DNA from: Narthecium ossifragum
Lineage: Eukaryota; Streptophyta; Magnoliopsida; Dioscoreales; Nartheciaceae
Direction: 5' to 3'
NCBI GenBank assembly: GCA_963920575.1
Contig: OY986967.1
Location: 18,642,094-18,706,093 of the forward strand
DNA length: 64,000 nt
The stretch's first letter is position 1, and each line of letters opens with the position of its first letter. A program made the translations under genes and the position numbers. Below the pieces are notes generated by a model that made no database searches, was not told where the DNA came from, and was given only the letters and a program-made list of their open reading frames with translations. This document shows positions 9,446-21,582 of this stretch, piece by piece.

Positions 9446-12290
9446 ATCTAGGAACACTTGAAAACCCTCAAGTCACCTATGTAAATCAGTCTCTTGACGA
9501 TTCAATGAAAAAGGTCTTGGTGGCTTTGCTCTATGAGTACAAATATTGTTTTGCGTGGGAATATAGTGAAATGCCATGCCTCGACTGATCATTGGTAGAG
9601 CATAGACCACCCATTAAGACAGGGTGCAAACCAGTGAAGCAAGCTCCTCGAAGGCTAGCTCTCGATAAGATTATTAAAATAAAGAAAGAGGTGTTGAAGC
9701 TTCTAAACGCCAAGTTTATAAGGACAACTCGCTACGTCGAATGGTTGTCCAATATAGTCCTAGTGACTAAGAAAAATGGGAAGATAAGTGTGAGGACCTG
9801 TCCCTCTACTTCTGGGTCGACCGGCTGGGTCGGACCCGTGGCTCGTTTGTTTGTTTTGAGTCGAGCCGGATCGCATTGTTTCTTGGACTACAAGGGGCAA
9901 TTTGGTAAATTATGCCCTGTCGGTTTGTTTCACACCCGCGTGGTGCACACACAGCCTCTGATTGTTATTTTTGTTTGATTAGATTCTCATAGGTGTTCTC
10001 GATCAGAAGATCGGAGCTCGTTCAGACAGGATCGAGATGGACGGTCGGATCGCGACCACTATAGCTGGTCGACTACTATAGCCAGTCGGCTACTGTAGCT
10101 ACAGTACCTGTGTATTTTACCCCTCTCTCTTCTCCTTCTTCTCCTTTTTTTCTCTATGCTTGCCCTGTTTTTCCCGGCAGCCCCTTCTTCCTCTTCGTTC
10201 TCCCACCTCCGGCCACCGTTTTGTGCGTTCCAAGGCTCGTTGGAACCGTGGCGGTGTGAGGAAGATCCCTAGTGTGGTTTGAAGCCTTGTTGATGACTGC
10301 TTTGCGTGGCTGCAGCAATCCATTTGGTCTTATATGATGTTTTATCATACTGTTGCATGCTTATCTCTTTCTTGTGCATGTTCATAGCATGCATTCTCTG
10401 TTGTGCATTAGTTGCATGGTTAGGGCGTGGGTGATCTGTGGGTCGCCGTTCCGAGGCTGGAAGCTCGGATTTAGCCCTAGGAATGGGGTTGGGTAGTTTG
10501 GACCCGGTTTGAATTGTGGTGTCCAGTCAAACTCGATGATAGACCTAGATGACTGGTACACCTGTTGCTTGGTGATTATAGAGGTCGTGTCGTCCTCGAG
10601 TCGGATGCTGAGGTGTAGCCGGTGTTCCACTATGACGACTCTTGAGTAGAAGAGTTACCTACTCAGCGGTGTCATTTCCCGCCTGTAGTGTTGGGTTCCT
10701 GCTTCTGAGTCCACAGTGTTCGTTTCTGCTTACTGAGTGTGACCCGACATGTGACCCAGTCTTCTAGAAGACCATGATCGTAGGACCTCAGGGACACGCG
10801 ATGGGGTTATGGGGCCTCTGTATACACTCAGATCTTACTTGAGGGCGACACTGTTGCGTTTCCCTTTTCCTTCTGTGGGTCGTAGTATAGAACCCTGCTG
10901 AGCTTAGTGCTCACTCCTACCCGGGCTGTGTTTTACAGGTGTAGACGCTAGCTCCTCTTTGGTGGCCCCTACTGGGCAGTTGGTCGGCGGTGCGGCGGCG
11001 CCAGGCGGAGTCTGAGAGGTGGTGATATTTTATTGCTTTTAAAACCTTTGTTAGTTACTCTCCTACGGGAGTGTTTAAATGTTGTATTTGAATCTTCCCC
11101 TCTCCGAGGATATGTATATTAAATTTACTTGGGTTTTGTAATCTGAGGTTCGAGGCTTGTAATTTAATTATGTCTTCTTAAATTGGGGGTGTTTGATGAA
11201 TTTCTAGGGAGACCAATAGGTTAGTGGGAACCCTCACCAATATTTTTCCGCGGTTTGTTAGGTTTCGGTTCACGTCGCCCGACCCGGTTGGGCTTTCGCG
11301 GGTCGGGGCACGACAATAAGAGTGTGCATTGACTATAGGGATCTCAACACTACAACACCCAAGGATGGATACCCAATGTCGATGGTCGACCTGCTCGTCA
11401 ACGCTGCAGCTGGGCATCAATTGATCTATCTAATGAATGGATATTCAGGATATAACCAGATTCATGTGGCTCCATAGGACATACATAAGACCGCTTTTAC
11501 ATTCCCTAGGGCGATAGGAACTTTCGAATACGTGATGATGCCCTTCAGACTCAAAAATGCGAGAGCCACATACCAGAGAGCCATGAATGCTATTTTCCAT
11601 GATATGAGCAGCGCAAGCGTCAAAGTCTACATCGATGACATTTTGGTCAAATCAAAATCGCATGAGGAACACGTCGAAGTATTGAGAAGAGCATTTCAAA
11701 AGATGAGATTACATCAACTCAAACTTAACCCTCTGAAATGCGCCTTCGGGGTCATCGCCGGTCGTTTCCTGGGATTCCTCATCCACAAGAGAGAGATTGA
11801 AATCGATCAAAATAAGGCAAAAGTCTTGATTCAGACACAACGCCCAAGAAGCAAAACGGAACTCTAGTCATTCTTGGGACACTTCAAACTTCTTGCGTAG
11901 ATTCATAGCTAATGCCGTAGGAAAGACTCGTGCATTCTCCAACTTGCTAAAACTAAGCCATGGGCAAGAGTTTATCTGGACTGATAGACACCAGAAAGCA
12001 TTCGACGAAATCAAGCATTACTTAGCAAAACCTCCAGTGCTAATACCCCCTAGGGTAGGTTATCCTTTGAAACTATATATAGCCACGACCCCAGAATCGA
12101 TTGGGTGTTTACTTGCTCAAGATAGGATGAAGAGAACCAAGAAAAAGTCATCTTCTATCTAAGCAGAGTGCTCACCGATACCGAAACCAGATATACCCCG
12201 GGGGAAAAACATTGTCTGGCACTATATTTCGCAGCCTATAAACCAAGACACTCCTTAATTTCTCATACAACTCGAGTCATAACCCATGCT
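9446..12290 (+). pseudogene. Tat-type reverse transcriptase and RNase H, split by a solo LTR
   Basis: Upstream of the insertion the frame holds the RT N-terminal part (CFAWEYSEMPCLD, stop, LVEHRPPIKTGCKPVKQAPRR, then FIRTTRYVEWLSNIVLVTKKNGK). After the LTR the palm continues from 11321 with VCIDYRDL and the catalytic YIDD box at 11628-11639. The thumb is followed by a frame change near 11865, RNase H (FIWTDRHQKAFDEIKHYLAKPP, LYIATTPESIGCLLAQD), another frameshift near 12160, and a last recognisable stretch YLSRVLTDTETRYTPGEK. The protein would copy element RNA into DNA. At least three frame defects besides the insertion make it inactive. Confidence 0.87.
9789..11315 (+). mobile_element. Solo LTR, family A, 1527 bp
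   Basis: It starts TGTGAGGACCTG and ends GGGGCACGACA, with the perfect 5-bp duplication ATAAG at 9784-9788 and 11316-11320. The RT coding sequence continues on either side, which places the insertion exactly. Shared family-A landmarks are the 'gggtcgccgttccgaggctg' block near 10440, 'gctcactcctacccgggctg' near 10909 and 'tctcctacgggagtg' near 11057. This copy is shorter than its relatives at 52812 and 59034. Confidence 0.95.
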
Positions 12291-13379
12291 CGATCGAGCT
12301 GCAAAACAAGTGGATGCATTGGTGGACTCAGGCACTAGGTTCGATTGGTCTGGAAAGTAAGCATGAGCCCACAATTGTACCAACCACAACGGACCCGAGT
12401 AACCTCTGGTAAACCGGTTCCTGAATGCTTCTTCCAGACATCTATAAACCATACCCAATAGCAAAGGAGGAAAGGCTACCTGTTGGGGAGAAAGGACCAA
12501 GTGTTCCGCCAAAGGCAACTGTTCTTTCCTCATACGCGTCGATCGATTGCAACCTATATATTTATTTAACCAGTAATTGAAAAGGGCAACAACCTCTTGG
12601 CGAGTGACAGGATGGCCATCTTCACCTTTCTCTTTCTTTACATAGGCCAAGTAGGCTATGCAATCATCGGGGCACTCAGTAGCCGATAGTAGTCGACCCC
12701 CTACTGGTCCATGCATGATGAAGTTAGTGCAAGAATCTCCTTCAACAGGCACATTAGTCAAAAAGAAAATATATGCTAAGGTAATCGACAAAAGATAATC
12801 CGGCAGAAAAAAACAATTATGCTCTGTGTTCCAGAAACACAAGAGAGATGCCAAAAGGGGAGTGTCGATCGGTTGATGAGGAAGACAAATCATATCCTTG
12901 ACACCCATTCTCTCGGCACAACATTCCCCAACAGGGTCCATCAAAATACGCTGCGTCCAAGCTGCGAAATCCTTGTCATAAGAAGGCCAACTCTTCTGGG
13001 CCTTACCCTCTATCCATTGATCAAAAGAATCAGGGGTATTTTAGAGGAAAACGACAGGAGACATACTCGTGACCGGGAAAGGAACCTTCTCGTAAAACCC
13101 ATTGTCATCCTCCGATGGAATCAAAGCCGGCCCTAACCCATAGTGTTTCCTATCTTCAAGATCTTTATATTCGAGGAAGATGTGACAAAAGACAGGAACA
13201 TGCGTTTTCTTCATCAATATAAGGACAGAACGTGATGTAGGCCTAAGAAAATCCAAAGGCCCTATCCCCATGGGAGATTAATATTCATCGATGCTTCCCT
13301 CATAAGCCGAAGAATGAGATGACATGGAAAGAGGATCAACATGATGGCAGGGAGACGAAGAAGTAGGAGATCCTGCCAT
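12255..13379 (-). pseudogene. Second plant mobile domain (PMD) frame, antisense to the Tat element
   Basis: On the minus strand an ATG at 13377-13379 opens MAGSPTSSSPCHHVD..., stops after 33 codons, and readable PMD-type sequence follows: PLDFLRPTSRSVLILMKK, HYGLGPALIPSEDD, KVPFPVTSMSP, then from 12944 DTPLLASLLCFWNTEHNCFFLPD, RQEVVALFNYWLNKYIGCNR, LPLAEHLVLSPQQVAFPPLL, LGMVYRCLEEAF and GPLWLVQLWAHAYFP. The closing GPLW..QLWAHAYFP is the classic end of the PMD core. It directly abuts the truncated Tat pol on the opposite strand, a known arrangement for antisense passenger frames of Tat elements. It differs clearly from the PMD frame at 1-1963, so it is not a recent duplicate. Stops and a frame change show it is broken. 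Confidence 0.82.
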
Positions 13380-13530
13380 GGTATTGTAGAAGGAAGAGGA
13401 AATCAAACAGTGAAGGAATGGTTGACAAAGCGGCAAAAATGAACTCCCAACCCCTAGGGATTTGAAGTTATGAACGGCGTCAAAAGGCACTTTTTACCCC
13501 ACGTATCGCATCGAATCATTACGCGGCGTA

Positions 13531-14804
13531 AAAACGGGGCGGGGGGGGCAAATTTGTTATCGATCAAAATTCCCAAGAGGAGAACCGTCGCGTCGATCCA
13601 TATTATTCATCGTGACCCGCAAGGTTGCGATAGTCGGACGAACGCGTAAGAGTCCCTTCAACGGTTGAGATGAAGTGGAAGAACACCGTACCACTTCAGT
13701 GCAGTGACGACGCTGTCCAATCACAGAGGAGAAATGAAAAGGGAAGATCTCACACGCGTGGGAGAGAAAGGTTTTGAATACGTCGTCATTAATGAGACAA
13801 GACAGATGAGTGTAATTCCAATGGCAACAATGATGACAAGCCAACTCATCATACACTCGTCGAGGAAATCAACGCACCACCAGTTCAGTAGAACTGCTGG
13901 ATAACCGTCGACAGAGGCAAAGAATCATCGACGAAAATAACATGTCGACGCACTCATCGATGAAGCTAACACATCGACGCGTCAAAGGAACTGCTTATCC
14001 TTCGATCGACGATAAAGGATAGAGGGGGATACCTTGAAGGCGTCGGCCACTAAGACATCGACGAGGTTAAGTACATTGACACGGTGGATACTAATGGAAC
14101 ATCACCCCGAGATCCACTCGAGCCATCTTGACTCGAGTCAACTGTCAGAGGAGGAGATAATACCACGAAGTGCAACCAATATTCATTGTACCTGGGGACG
14201 TGGAGAAGCATCTGAGAAGGCGGGATTTCATCGGACTCCATGACGGAACTCATGATGTCAACCGAGAAGGAAGGAAGCCAAGATGCCCCACGTCGTCGCT
14301 TGGAAGACGGACCACCATTGCATGATCCCCAAGAAGATGCCAAGGCAAAAATAACTCTACCGGTGACACGTGGAAGAAGTCTATCGAGGTATAAAGAGGT
14401 GGAAGAAAGGAGAATGAAGGACCCTGCTATTGCATTAACTCTTGTATTAGGTCTTTTTGCTCTAGTACCAGTTGTAATCAAACTTTCCGGCGAAGCTGTA
14501 ATCTACCAGTTGCAGCGTCAATGGAAGTAAGTAGTTGTTGCTTTTGTTTATGTGGAATTGTTCTCCTAGGAGTAGTGTAATCAGCGGTTCATTCATAGGA
14601 GTAGCTTAATTTACTTCCTTTAGTTAATCTAGTGATAACCGATCTTGTTAATGTTAGTAGCTAGTAATGAAATTTGGTCTAGGAATCGCCGCAGAACACC
14701 CAAAAGTCCTCTTGAGTTGAGGCCCGATAGAACACCGGCTGGTACACCTCACGTACCTGGCGACCAGGTATCCTTGACGGGTACGATTTCTAAGCAACAC
14801 TTTC
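13531..14804 (+). mobile_element. Polypurine tract and putative 3' LTR of the Tat/PMD element
   Basis: A G-rich tract at 13536-13548 (cggggcgggggggg-like) stands six bases before TGTTATCGATC at 13555, a plausible plus-strand priming site and LTR start. A TATA box (TATAAA, 14390-14395) in a purine-rich setting fits an LTR promoter. The 3' limit near 14804 is a guess, and no primer-binding site or matching 5' LTR is visible. The interior is rich in TCGA-containing words (cgtcgacgcg type), as in other LTRs of the window. No supported protein. Confidence 0.35.
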
Positions 14805-15227
14805 AAAATCTACTTTAAAAGAGGTCTGGAATATTTGTTTTTTAAGAGCTTGAAAAACTAGCAATTAATTAGGAACCACCTAATAAAGTGCTTTCAAACC
14901 CCGATTCAAGGGGGGCTCCAAAAATTCTATTATAAAAGCCTCAAAAGCAAAGATTTTTTTAAATAGCCTTTAAAACATCTGATATGCACCCCTCTAGTTA
15001 TTTATGTTCCCTTGAGCTTGTACTCATGCTTAACTATTGTATCGGCATTCAGATATCTTGTTTCTCTGATCTCAACTATAACACAAGAATCATTATTAAA
15101 TGACATAGTCATTGGTACTAACAAAAATTAAGTATAAGGACATTAATCATTAATTTTGAAGCTCAAAACACTTAAAGAGTATTGTTAAATAGACTCAATT
15201 AAAAAACTATTTAATTATATTATCATT

Positions 15228-15267
<40 letters not shown>

Positions 15268-15744
15268 ATGGTTTTATTCGATGTCTTCGCCTAGGCCCAA
15301 TTTGTATTGGGATGGCCCCGTTTACGTGGATAATCAATCTCTTATTTAATTCAATTTCCTCCTGTTATCAGCCACGTTCACTTCACTTCCTAGAATTGCG
15401 TTTTTTAACAGAGATACCGATATCATATAACGTGGGGAATGATATCAAAAGATTACAATCCGTTAGTCATCTCGTTCGTAATTTACGCATCTAATCGGAT
15501 CCTTCCTAATTTGGGATCCGTTTAGAGCTCTTTAATACGCCCGACACTATAAGCCGTACATAGGCTTTAAGAGTTGTATATTCGTACAACTCAAAGTTTT
15601 GGATAACGGCCTCATTTGATGCGGGAATAACTTTATTCTGGGTTAAGGGATTTTATTCCAGGTTTCGGGAGTAACATTGTAATGATAATTTGGAATAAGG
15701 AAAAAATAGAGTGGAGAATGGGAATAACTTTGTAATGATTATTG
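14805..15744. other. AT-rich unassigned DNA with a (TA)n microsatellite
   Basis: No gene or recognised repeat ends are visible. A (TA)n run lies at 15232-15262. Between 15600 and 15740 'ggaataactttgtaatgatt'-like phrases repeat imperfectly, which suggests an old LTR or MITE remnant. Confidence 0.5.
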
Positions 15745-16881
15745 TAGAAGTTGGATCGGGCCAAGGTAGGCCTGAACCTCACCCGAGTCTTCCTCCTTGT
15801 CCTCTGCCACGGTCGCATTCAGCTTCTCCCTCCTTGGGCAGTCCCTTGCCCGATGCGGTCTGCCGCATATGAAGCAGCCCAATGACGACTTGACACCTTT
15901 GCCTTGAGGTCTCACCGTAGCCCGTGCTTCTTCCTCCCTTGTGTGCTCCTGGACCTTCGCCTTGCCCTTGTCCACCGCCTTGGGTTGCCGACTGACACCT
16001 TTAGTTGGCCCCTTTGCACAGAAATCCACCAAGGCCTCTGCAGCCGCCATTGCCGCAAAAGGATCCGTAACACCTTGTCTTCGCAGCTCCGACTGCGCCC
16101 ATCCTTGAAGCCCTGCAAGAAAATTAAAGAGTATGTCCTCCTTCGACATGTTCTTGATGCTCAACATCAACGAACTAAACTCCTTCACATAGTCTCGCAC
16201 TGGTCCCGCTTGCTTCAAGGAACGGAGAGCTTCTCTTGCAACCCAGGCCGTGTTGCAAGGCAAGAACAGGCCCCACAGCTCCTTGCATAGCTCCTCCTAC
16301 GTTTTGATGCCAGGCCGACCCGCGACTCTGTCATCCTCCAGCCTGGTCCGCCACCATAACTTGGCATTCCCAACCAAGTACATCGCTGCTACCGTTAACT
16401 TCTCCTCTGAAGTCACCCCCGCGCCTGTGAAGCATTGGTTCATATCCCATAAGAAGTTCTCCAACTCCTTCTCATTCCAAACACCATCAAAAGGCTTCGG
16501 ATCAGGAACCTTCCTGCGCTTTGGTTGATCAGCGGCCCCTCCGCTACGCATCGCCCGCTTGAGGACCATCAGCTCGTCCTCAAATTGATCCGTGATTTGC
16601 TCGACAAGAGCGCCCAGAGTCCTTGAAGTCTCCGCCACTTCTCGGGTCCTTCTGTCGATCTCTCTATCGCGTGCCTCAATCAACTCCTTCAACTCTCGCA
16701 GCTCCACCTCCCGAGTTGCAAGGGTTGCCTTCATCTCCTCTAACCGAGCGAAAACTGAAGTCGACGCCCCATCCGCTGGTTGCCCCACCAACGCGATCAA
16801 AGGCACCATGCGATCAGTCCCTCCGTCGCTCTGTGATCTATCGCTGCTCGCCATGGCACAACTCGCCAAAGCTCGCGCCAA
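15745..16881 (-). pseudogene. Ty3/gypsy chromovirus-like gag with zinc knuckle
   Basis: Read on the minus strand from 16881 (a more likely start is the later MASSDRSQSDGG), the frame has a coiled-coil-like stretch (FARLEEMKATLATREVELRE...), then the capsid signature KPFDGVWNEKELENFLWDMN and AKLWWRTRLEDD. A TAG at about 16295 replaces the conserved Trp of KTWEEL, after which the same frame continues with FLPCNTAWVAREALRSLK, VRDYVKEFSSLMLSIKNMS, LQGWAQSELRRQGV and the zinc knuckle CFICGRPHRARDC (C-X2-C-X4-H-X4-C). It would form the particle coat of the element. The frame fades near 15745 with VQAYLGPIQLLQ, so protease and pol are missing. One nonsense codon is the only obvious lesion, so it is relatively young. 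Confidence 0.9.
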
Positions 16882-16921
16882 ATCTAGGCTCCAACGTAGC
16901 TCCTAACCTCGCTCTAACCGA

Positions 16922-16933
16922 GCTCTGATACCA
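16922..16933 (-). promoter_or_regulatory. Primer-binding site for initiator tRNA-Met
   Basis: On the minus strand the 12 bases read TGGTATCAGAGC, the complement of the 3' end of initiator methionine tRNA used by many plant retrotransposons. It stands two bases after the LTR end TGACA and upstream of the gag frame, fixing element orientation. Confidence 0.93.
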
Positions 16934-16935
16934 AT

Positions 16936-18438
16936 TGTCACCGGGGAAAATAAGGGAATAAAATTTTCTCGCTTACTTGTCCGATGATGGCGCCAAGAGA
17001 CCTCCTTGTTGAGCCCTGCACACCGCCGCCTCGCGCCCACACGCCACTTGTGCTCCACTCGTACGTCGTCTGCACGCCGTCTGTGCACCTCCTTGCGCAC
17101 TCCGCCTGGCAGCCCGATCGCCTCTTGACTAGCATTCTATTTCGCCTTGCACATACACAAGACTCACACGAATATGGGTAAGGGATGAGATCCCAACTTC
17201 TTTATTGACCAATGATTACAAGAGCACTCTTCTCTCGCCCCCAACCCGTTGGAGTACAATAACTCTCAATACAAGAAGCTCTCACCCCAAAACCCTAGAA
17301 TCTTGCCTCACACTCCGATGTAGACAACGACTCCAAAACCCAACACTTGGGCTGCTCAACCCGTGAGTTGGCCTATGACCTAGATGTTCCTAACGTCTAG
17401 CCAAAGCCTTGATCATCCCCTTAATGACTCCCCCTTTCACCTTGGCAGGCCTATTCCTTTTATAGAGGAATAGTCCTTGGCTTGCTCCAACAAGCCCCTC
17501 CTAAGAAGTCCTACTAAAAGTCCTGGGCTTCATGCATATCCAATCATGCAATCCGCCTTTTACAAAGTACACTAGCCTATCTGAACTCTTACATGAGTTA
17601 AGACTTACTTTAAGATAGCCATGATCACAACTTGACTCAAAATAGAACTCCTTCCTATTCGTCCGCACCAACGACAACTTTTCCTGTGCCAAACTTGATA
17701 TTCTCCGTGTCATCACCTATTTGAAGTCGAATGCACGCGAGACATTTGAATTTGCTCTGCTGGATTGTCCTCCAAGGCCTATCCACTCCGCCTGGCGTGC
17801 CGCCCCCTAGTCCGACTCGGAGTCGCGCGCCATCTTCAAATTCTTCCGTGCCAAAACCGTTTCTGACCGCGCCATCTGTCTTGGAGCTTCCATCCCAAGT
17901 GAAATTAGGTGATTAGCCTGCGTGACTTGCTCTCTAGCACTTATAACATCAGCCTAGGCAAGCCAAGTCCTAGTCCGACTAGGACTGGGCATCCTGAGCG
18001 CGTCGCGCACGCGCTGCGCGCGCTCGACCCACGTGCCCATCTTGGTCGCCTTGGCGCGTGCCCCGCTCGGTTGACTTGCTCCGACGCGCATCATGCTCTA
18101 ATGGGCTCGCGCCGCACCGTGTCCTGGCGCGCCGTCTTCCTCCTTGGCCCTGTCCGTTGTGCCATGCTCAGAATTCGTCGCGCCATCTTTGGGGAAATGC
18201 CGTCTAGTCTCGTTCAAGGATGTTTGCTCGTGCGATCATGATGTTCCCATGGTTTGGTGTGATGCACCGCGCCATGGCCCGTGTCAACTCCGGCTGACAC
18301 GTGTCTTGCTCAATAGGATCCCTTCATGGCTCGCCAAGTTCTGCTTTGGCTTGGTCCGCCGTGCCATTTTCAACTTTCGCTGCGCCATCTTCAAGATCCC
18401 TCGTGCCATGGTCATGTCATGGACTCCAGCCCGTGACA
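16936..18438 (-). mobile_element. 5' LTR, family D, 1503 bp, minus orientation
   Basis: On the minus strand it starts TGTCACGGGCTGGAGTCC (18438) and ends CCCCGGTGACA (16936), followed by the tRNA-Met primer site and gag. A related plus-strand copy lies at 36969-38279, with matching stretches such as 'catttccccaaagatggc' and the 'caagtcctagtccgactagg' type block. Only this LTR and gag remain of the element. Confidence 0.85.
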
Positions 18439-19479
18439 ATAGGGAAGGAAGGAAGTTAGCGGGGGAGAGGGTGGGTTAGTGGGGAGTTACTGTGGGAGGG
18501 GTAGAGAGAGGGTGGTTACTCTCACGGGGCCACGATCAGGGATAAATTTTCGCCCCAAATCGCTCTCAGTGATGGCATCAAGAGACCCCAACATAGGGCC
18601 TCACACCTCCGTCGTGCCCACACGACCCTCGTGCCCCGCCCGTAGGCCGCCCCCACGCCGTCTATGCACTGCCTGCATATGCACTCCGCCTGTCAGCCCA
18701 ATCGCCACTTAACCAGCCCTCCTTCGTCTTCCTTGCACAAACTTAAGCACACACAAGAAGACACACATACGTATGAGTAAAAAGATGAGATCCCAACTCC
18801 TTTATTGATCAATGATTACAAGAGCACTCTTTTCTCACCCTAACCCTTGGAGTACAATCACTCTCAATATACGAAGCTCTCAACCCAAAATCAGAGAAGA
18901 ATCACCTAATTCCTCTATCTCACCATCTCTCAATCCCTCTAGATCTTCAATCTGTGAGCTCCCCCCGATCTTGGCCTCCATGCTACAGTGCGCGCACACC
19001 TTTCTCGCATGCCCTGGGTTCACCCCAATGATACCCAGATCCCAGATGCCCCAACATCTGGTCGGCCTCCTCCTTATTATATAGAGGAGACACCCACTTC
19101 TTTCCTTCGTATGGAAGACTTCTAGTCCAAGCCAAAGTCCTTTGGCTTCATGCCTATCTGAGCGCCAATCAGCCAGCCAATAAGACCCCTTTTCTTATTA
19201 GAACTTTCCCCAAACTTGGACTTTGCTCGTTTCTTGCCCGCCAAGGCAACTTGCTGAGGAAAGAGTCTCACGCACCAAAGAGACCCGTGCCCTGCATCCT
19301 ATTGCAACTCGGACTAGGACGCTACTCCAAGACTTCCCTCCGTACGTGTTTGCTTGCACGCCAAGCAAGGGCCCCATGCGACCCGTCCTAGTTCCACTCG
19401 GATTTGGACGTGTGTCTCTTGCTTGAGCACCAAGTAACACGCTCCGCTCATCCATCCCTGCCGTACGCGCACGCCACAT
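18439..19479 (-). mobile_element. Partial family D-like LTR with a short unclassified repeat
   Basis: From about 18541 to 19479 the sequence follows the 3' half of the family-D LTR with divergence: 'gatggcatcaagagacc', 'cacgccgtctatgcactgcc', 'gatgagatcccaact..tttattga', 'acaagagcactctt'. The 100 bases before it (18439-18540) resemble, in reverse complement, the 'taactccccactaaccc' repeat at 34040-34330. Ends are not defined. Confidence 0.5.
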
Positions 19480-20682
19480 GATGTGTTTTCACAGGCACTC
19501 AAAAATAAAACCAATACTCTTTAAGATAAATGTAGTAGTGCGAGTACGAGTCGATCCCACGAAGAGTGTTTAGCCTAGTTTTGTGCTTAGTGAACAAAGA
19601 TGGGGGGTTTTAAGCGTGAAAAAAAAATAAAGAAATAATCTAAAGCGAAGAATTGAATTAAATCAAGAGAACAAATATTGGTCTGAGTCAACGTCCACCA
19701 TCGGAATCCAACAACTGATCATAGATGCAAGTATCAATCAATTCATACCATGAATATTTACCGTTCGAATTAAATTCGAATCTCTACTCAATCATAGTTA
19801 ATTAGAAACAAGCGATCCAATCAACCCTAACTACTAAACAACCTAAGACAAGGGCTGTAGATTTAATCTAGTAGCAGCCTTAAGAATAGGGAGATCGATG
19901 AAGCTAAACAACACAAGCACAAGCGGTTGCATTTAATCTAGTCGAATATTCTTCCTAAGATCTATTAATTTTTGAAACGCAGTAAATCAATAGATCTCAG
20001 TTGCTTCGCAGATTAGAGGGATCAAACAATTACGGATTTGATATCCAACCTAGCATTTGATCGTAATGAATAATAAACTAGTAGGCCTCCTAGCAATTAG
20101 ACAAGACAATCGTGAAGATTTAACCTCAGAAGAACATTCAATACTCAAGTATAAACTGAACAATAAAAATAGATTAGATCTCACAGTTTCATTGATTCCG
20201 AGGTTTCAGTCTTCTCGACCAAGAATTAAGGTTTAGCCACGCAATGCCATCAAGAACAATCCAATCCTTTAAAGAAGAAAGAAGAACCCTAGAAATATCA
20301 AAGAAATAGAGAGGAGCAACCAAAAACCTCTAGAATTCGCTCCCCTTAATCCCTAAAGAGAACCCTATTTATAGCCCATAAGTTTCCCATCCTCGGATTA
20401 AATCTGAGCTCTTAATTCTTCAAAGTCGGTTAAGAAAGATCGATCTCTATGGAAAGAAGATCGATCTTTTCTTCCTAGATTGTGGCTGCGCCCCGACTCG
20501 GATCGATCCCTTCTAGAAAGGGGATCGATCCCTTTTTTCCGGATTCAGATTTCTCCTCACGGTCGATCCTTGCATCGACCCTGCGAGCGTACATTTTTTA
20601 CAGAGGCTGACGGTCGATGCGGGGATCGACCTTGGGTCTTTTTCATCTCTGGGTGCATAACGGATCGATCTATTTTTCTCTG

Positions 20683-21582
20683 GGGCTGTTTGGTTCCCAT
20701 GAAGTGGTCGGAAGTCACTTTTTGAAGTGACTTCCGAGCCACTTCATGTGTTTGGTTGCTCGGAAGTGGGGTTGAAGTGACTTCAGCCCCACTTCCAAAT
20801 CACTGTAGCCAAAGCTGCCACTTCCCATTTCGACTTCGGGTCTTTTTGCCCTAAAGTCATTTGAGTGGCATTTGAAGTGGGAAATAATATTAATAATATT
20901 ATACTGTAATAAAATATTAATATAAGTAGGTCTCACATATCACGTGTCACCTCGTGATTGGTCCAAGTAATCTAAAATAGTATTAATAATATTGTACTGT
21001 AATAAAATATTAATATAAGTTATTAAATTATTAATATTTTAAGATTAAAATATTATTTTAATGTTTTAATTTTAATATTTTAAGTGGCAAATAATGTTGA
21101 TAATATCATAATGTAATAAAATATTAATATAAATAGATCCCACACGTCACGTGGCACCTCGTGATTGGTACACGTCATCTAAAATAGTATTAATAATATT
21201 ATACTGTAATAAAATATTAATATAAGTTATTAAATTATTAATATTTTAAGAATAAAAATATTATTTTAATGTTTTAATTTTAATCTTTTAAATGGCAAAT
21301 AATGTTAATAATATCATAATGTAATAAAATATTAATATAAATGGATCCCACATGTCACGTAGCACATTGTGATTGGTCAACGTTATCTAAAATAGTATTA
21401 TTTTTAATATTTTAATATAGGAAAATTATTAAAATATTAAATAGTTGGGGGTGACCATATCCCACTTGAAACACCAACCAAACACCAGAACTCAGAAACC
21501 CCCAGAAGTCACTTCACTTCACTCCACTCCACTCCCCAAAAGTTACTTCACTTCAGCTCACTTCTCAGCAACCAAGCATGCC
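20683..21582. mobile_element. DNA transposon, about 900 bp, with internal tandem repeats
   Basis: The ends form imperfect terminal inverted repeats (GGGCTGTTTGGTT and its counterpart AACCAAGCATGCC), each followed by an 'aagtcacttc'-type motif repeated several times. The direct repeat CTCTG flanks the element at 20678-20682 and 21583-21587; a shorter TCTG reading is also possible, so the superfamily (hAT- or PIF/Harbinger-like) is open. The LTR that holds it continues on both sides. No coding capacity. Near the right end 'gggtgaccatatccc' is shared with the DUF632-bearing element at 46475. Confidence 0.75.
20879..21420. repeat. AT-rich tandem repeat, period about 208 bp, about 2.6 units
   Basis: The phrase 'ggcaaataatgttgataata' recurs (about 20879 diverged, 21087, 21294), each time followed by 'gtaataaaatattaatataa', a GC-richer 'cccacacgtcacgt..cac' block and 'gtgattggt'. 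The array forms the core of the DNA transposon. Confidence 0.85.

Larger units (their letters stand above)
8212..12290 (+). mobile_element. Ty3/gypsy element of Tat type, pol region only, degenerate
   Basis: Protease, reverse transcriptase and the start of RNase H lie in order on the plus strand, with phrasing typical of the plant Tat lineage (VEWLSNIV, VMPFRLKNARATYQRAMNAI, FIANAVGKT). It is cut at 8211 by a family-B LTR fragment, split by a solo LTR at 9789-11315, and ends near 12290, where an antisense PMD frame begins. The connection/integrase part is missing. Multiple stops and frameshifts show it is inactive. Confidence 0.85.

Noticed and set aside
14240..14530. Hydrophobic stretch (IALTLVLGLFALVPVVI) suggesting a small chloroplast membrane protein insertion
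   Set aside because: Only a short hydrophobic run downstream of an LTR TATA box, no convincing match to a plastid gene.
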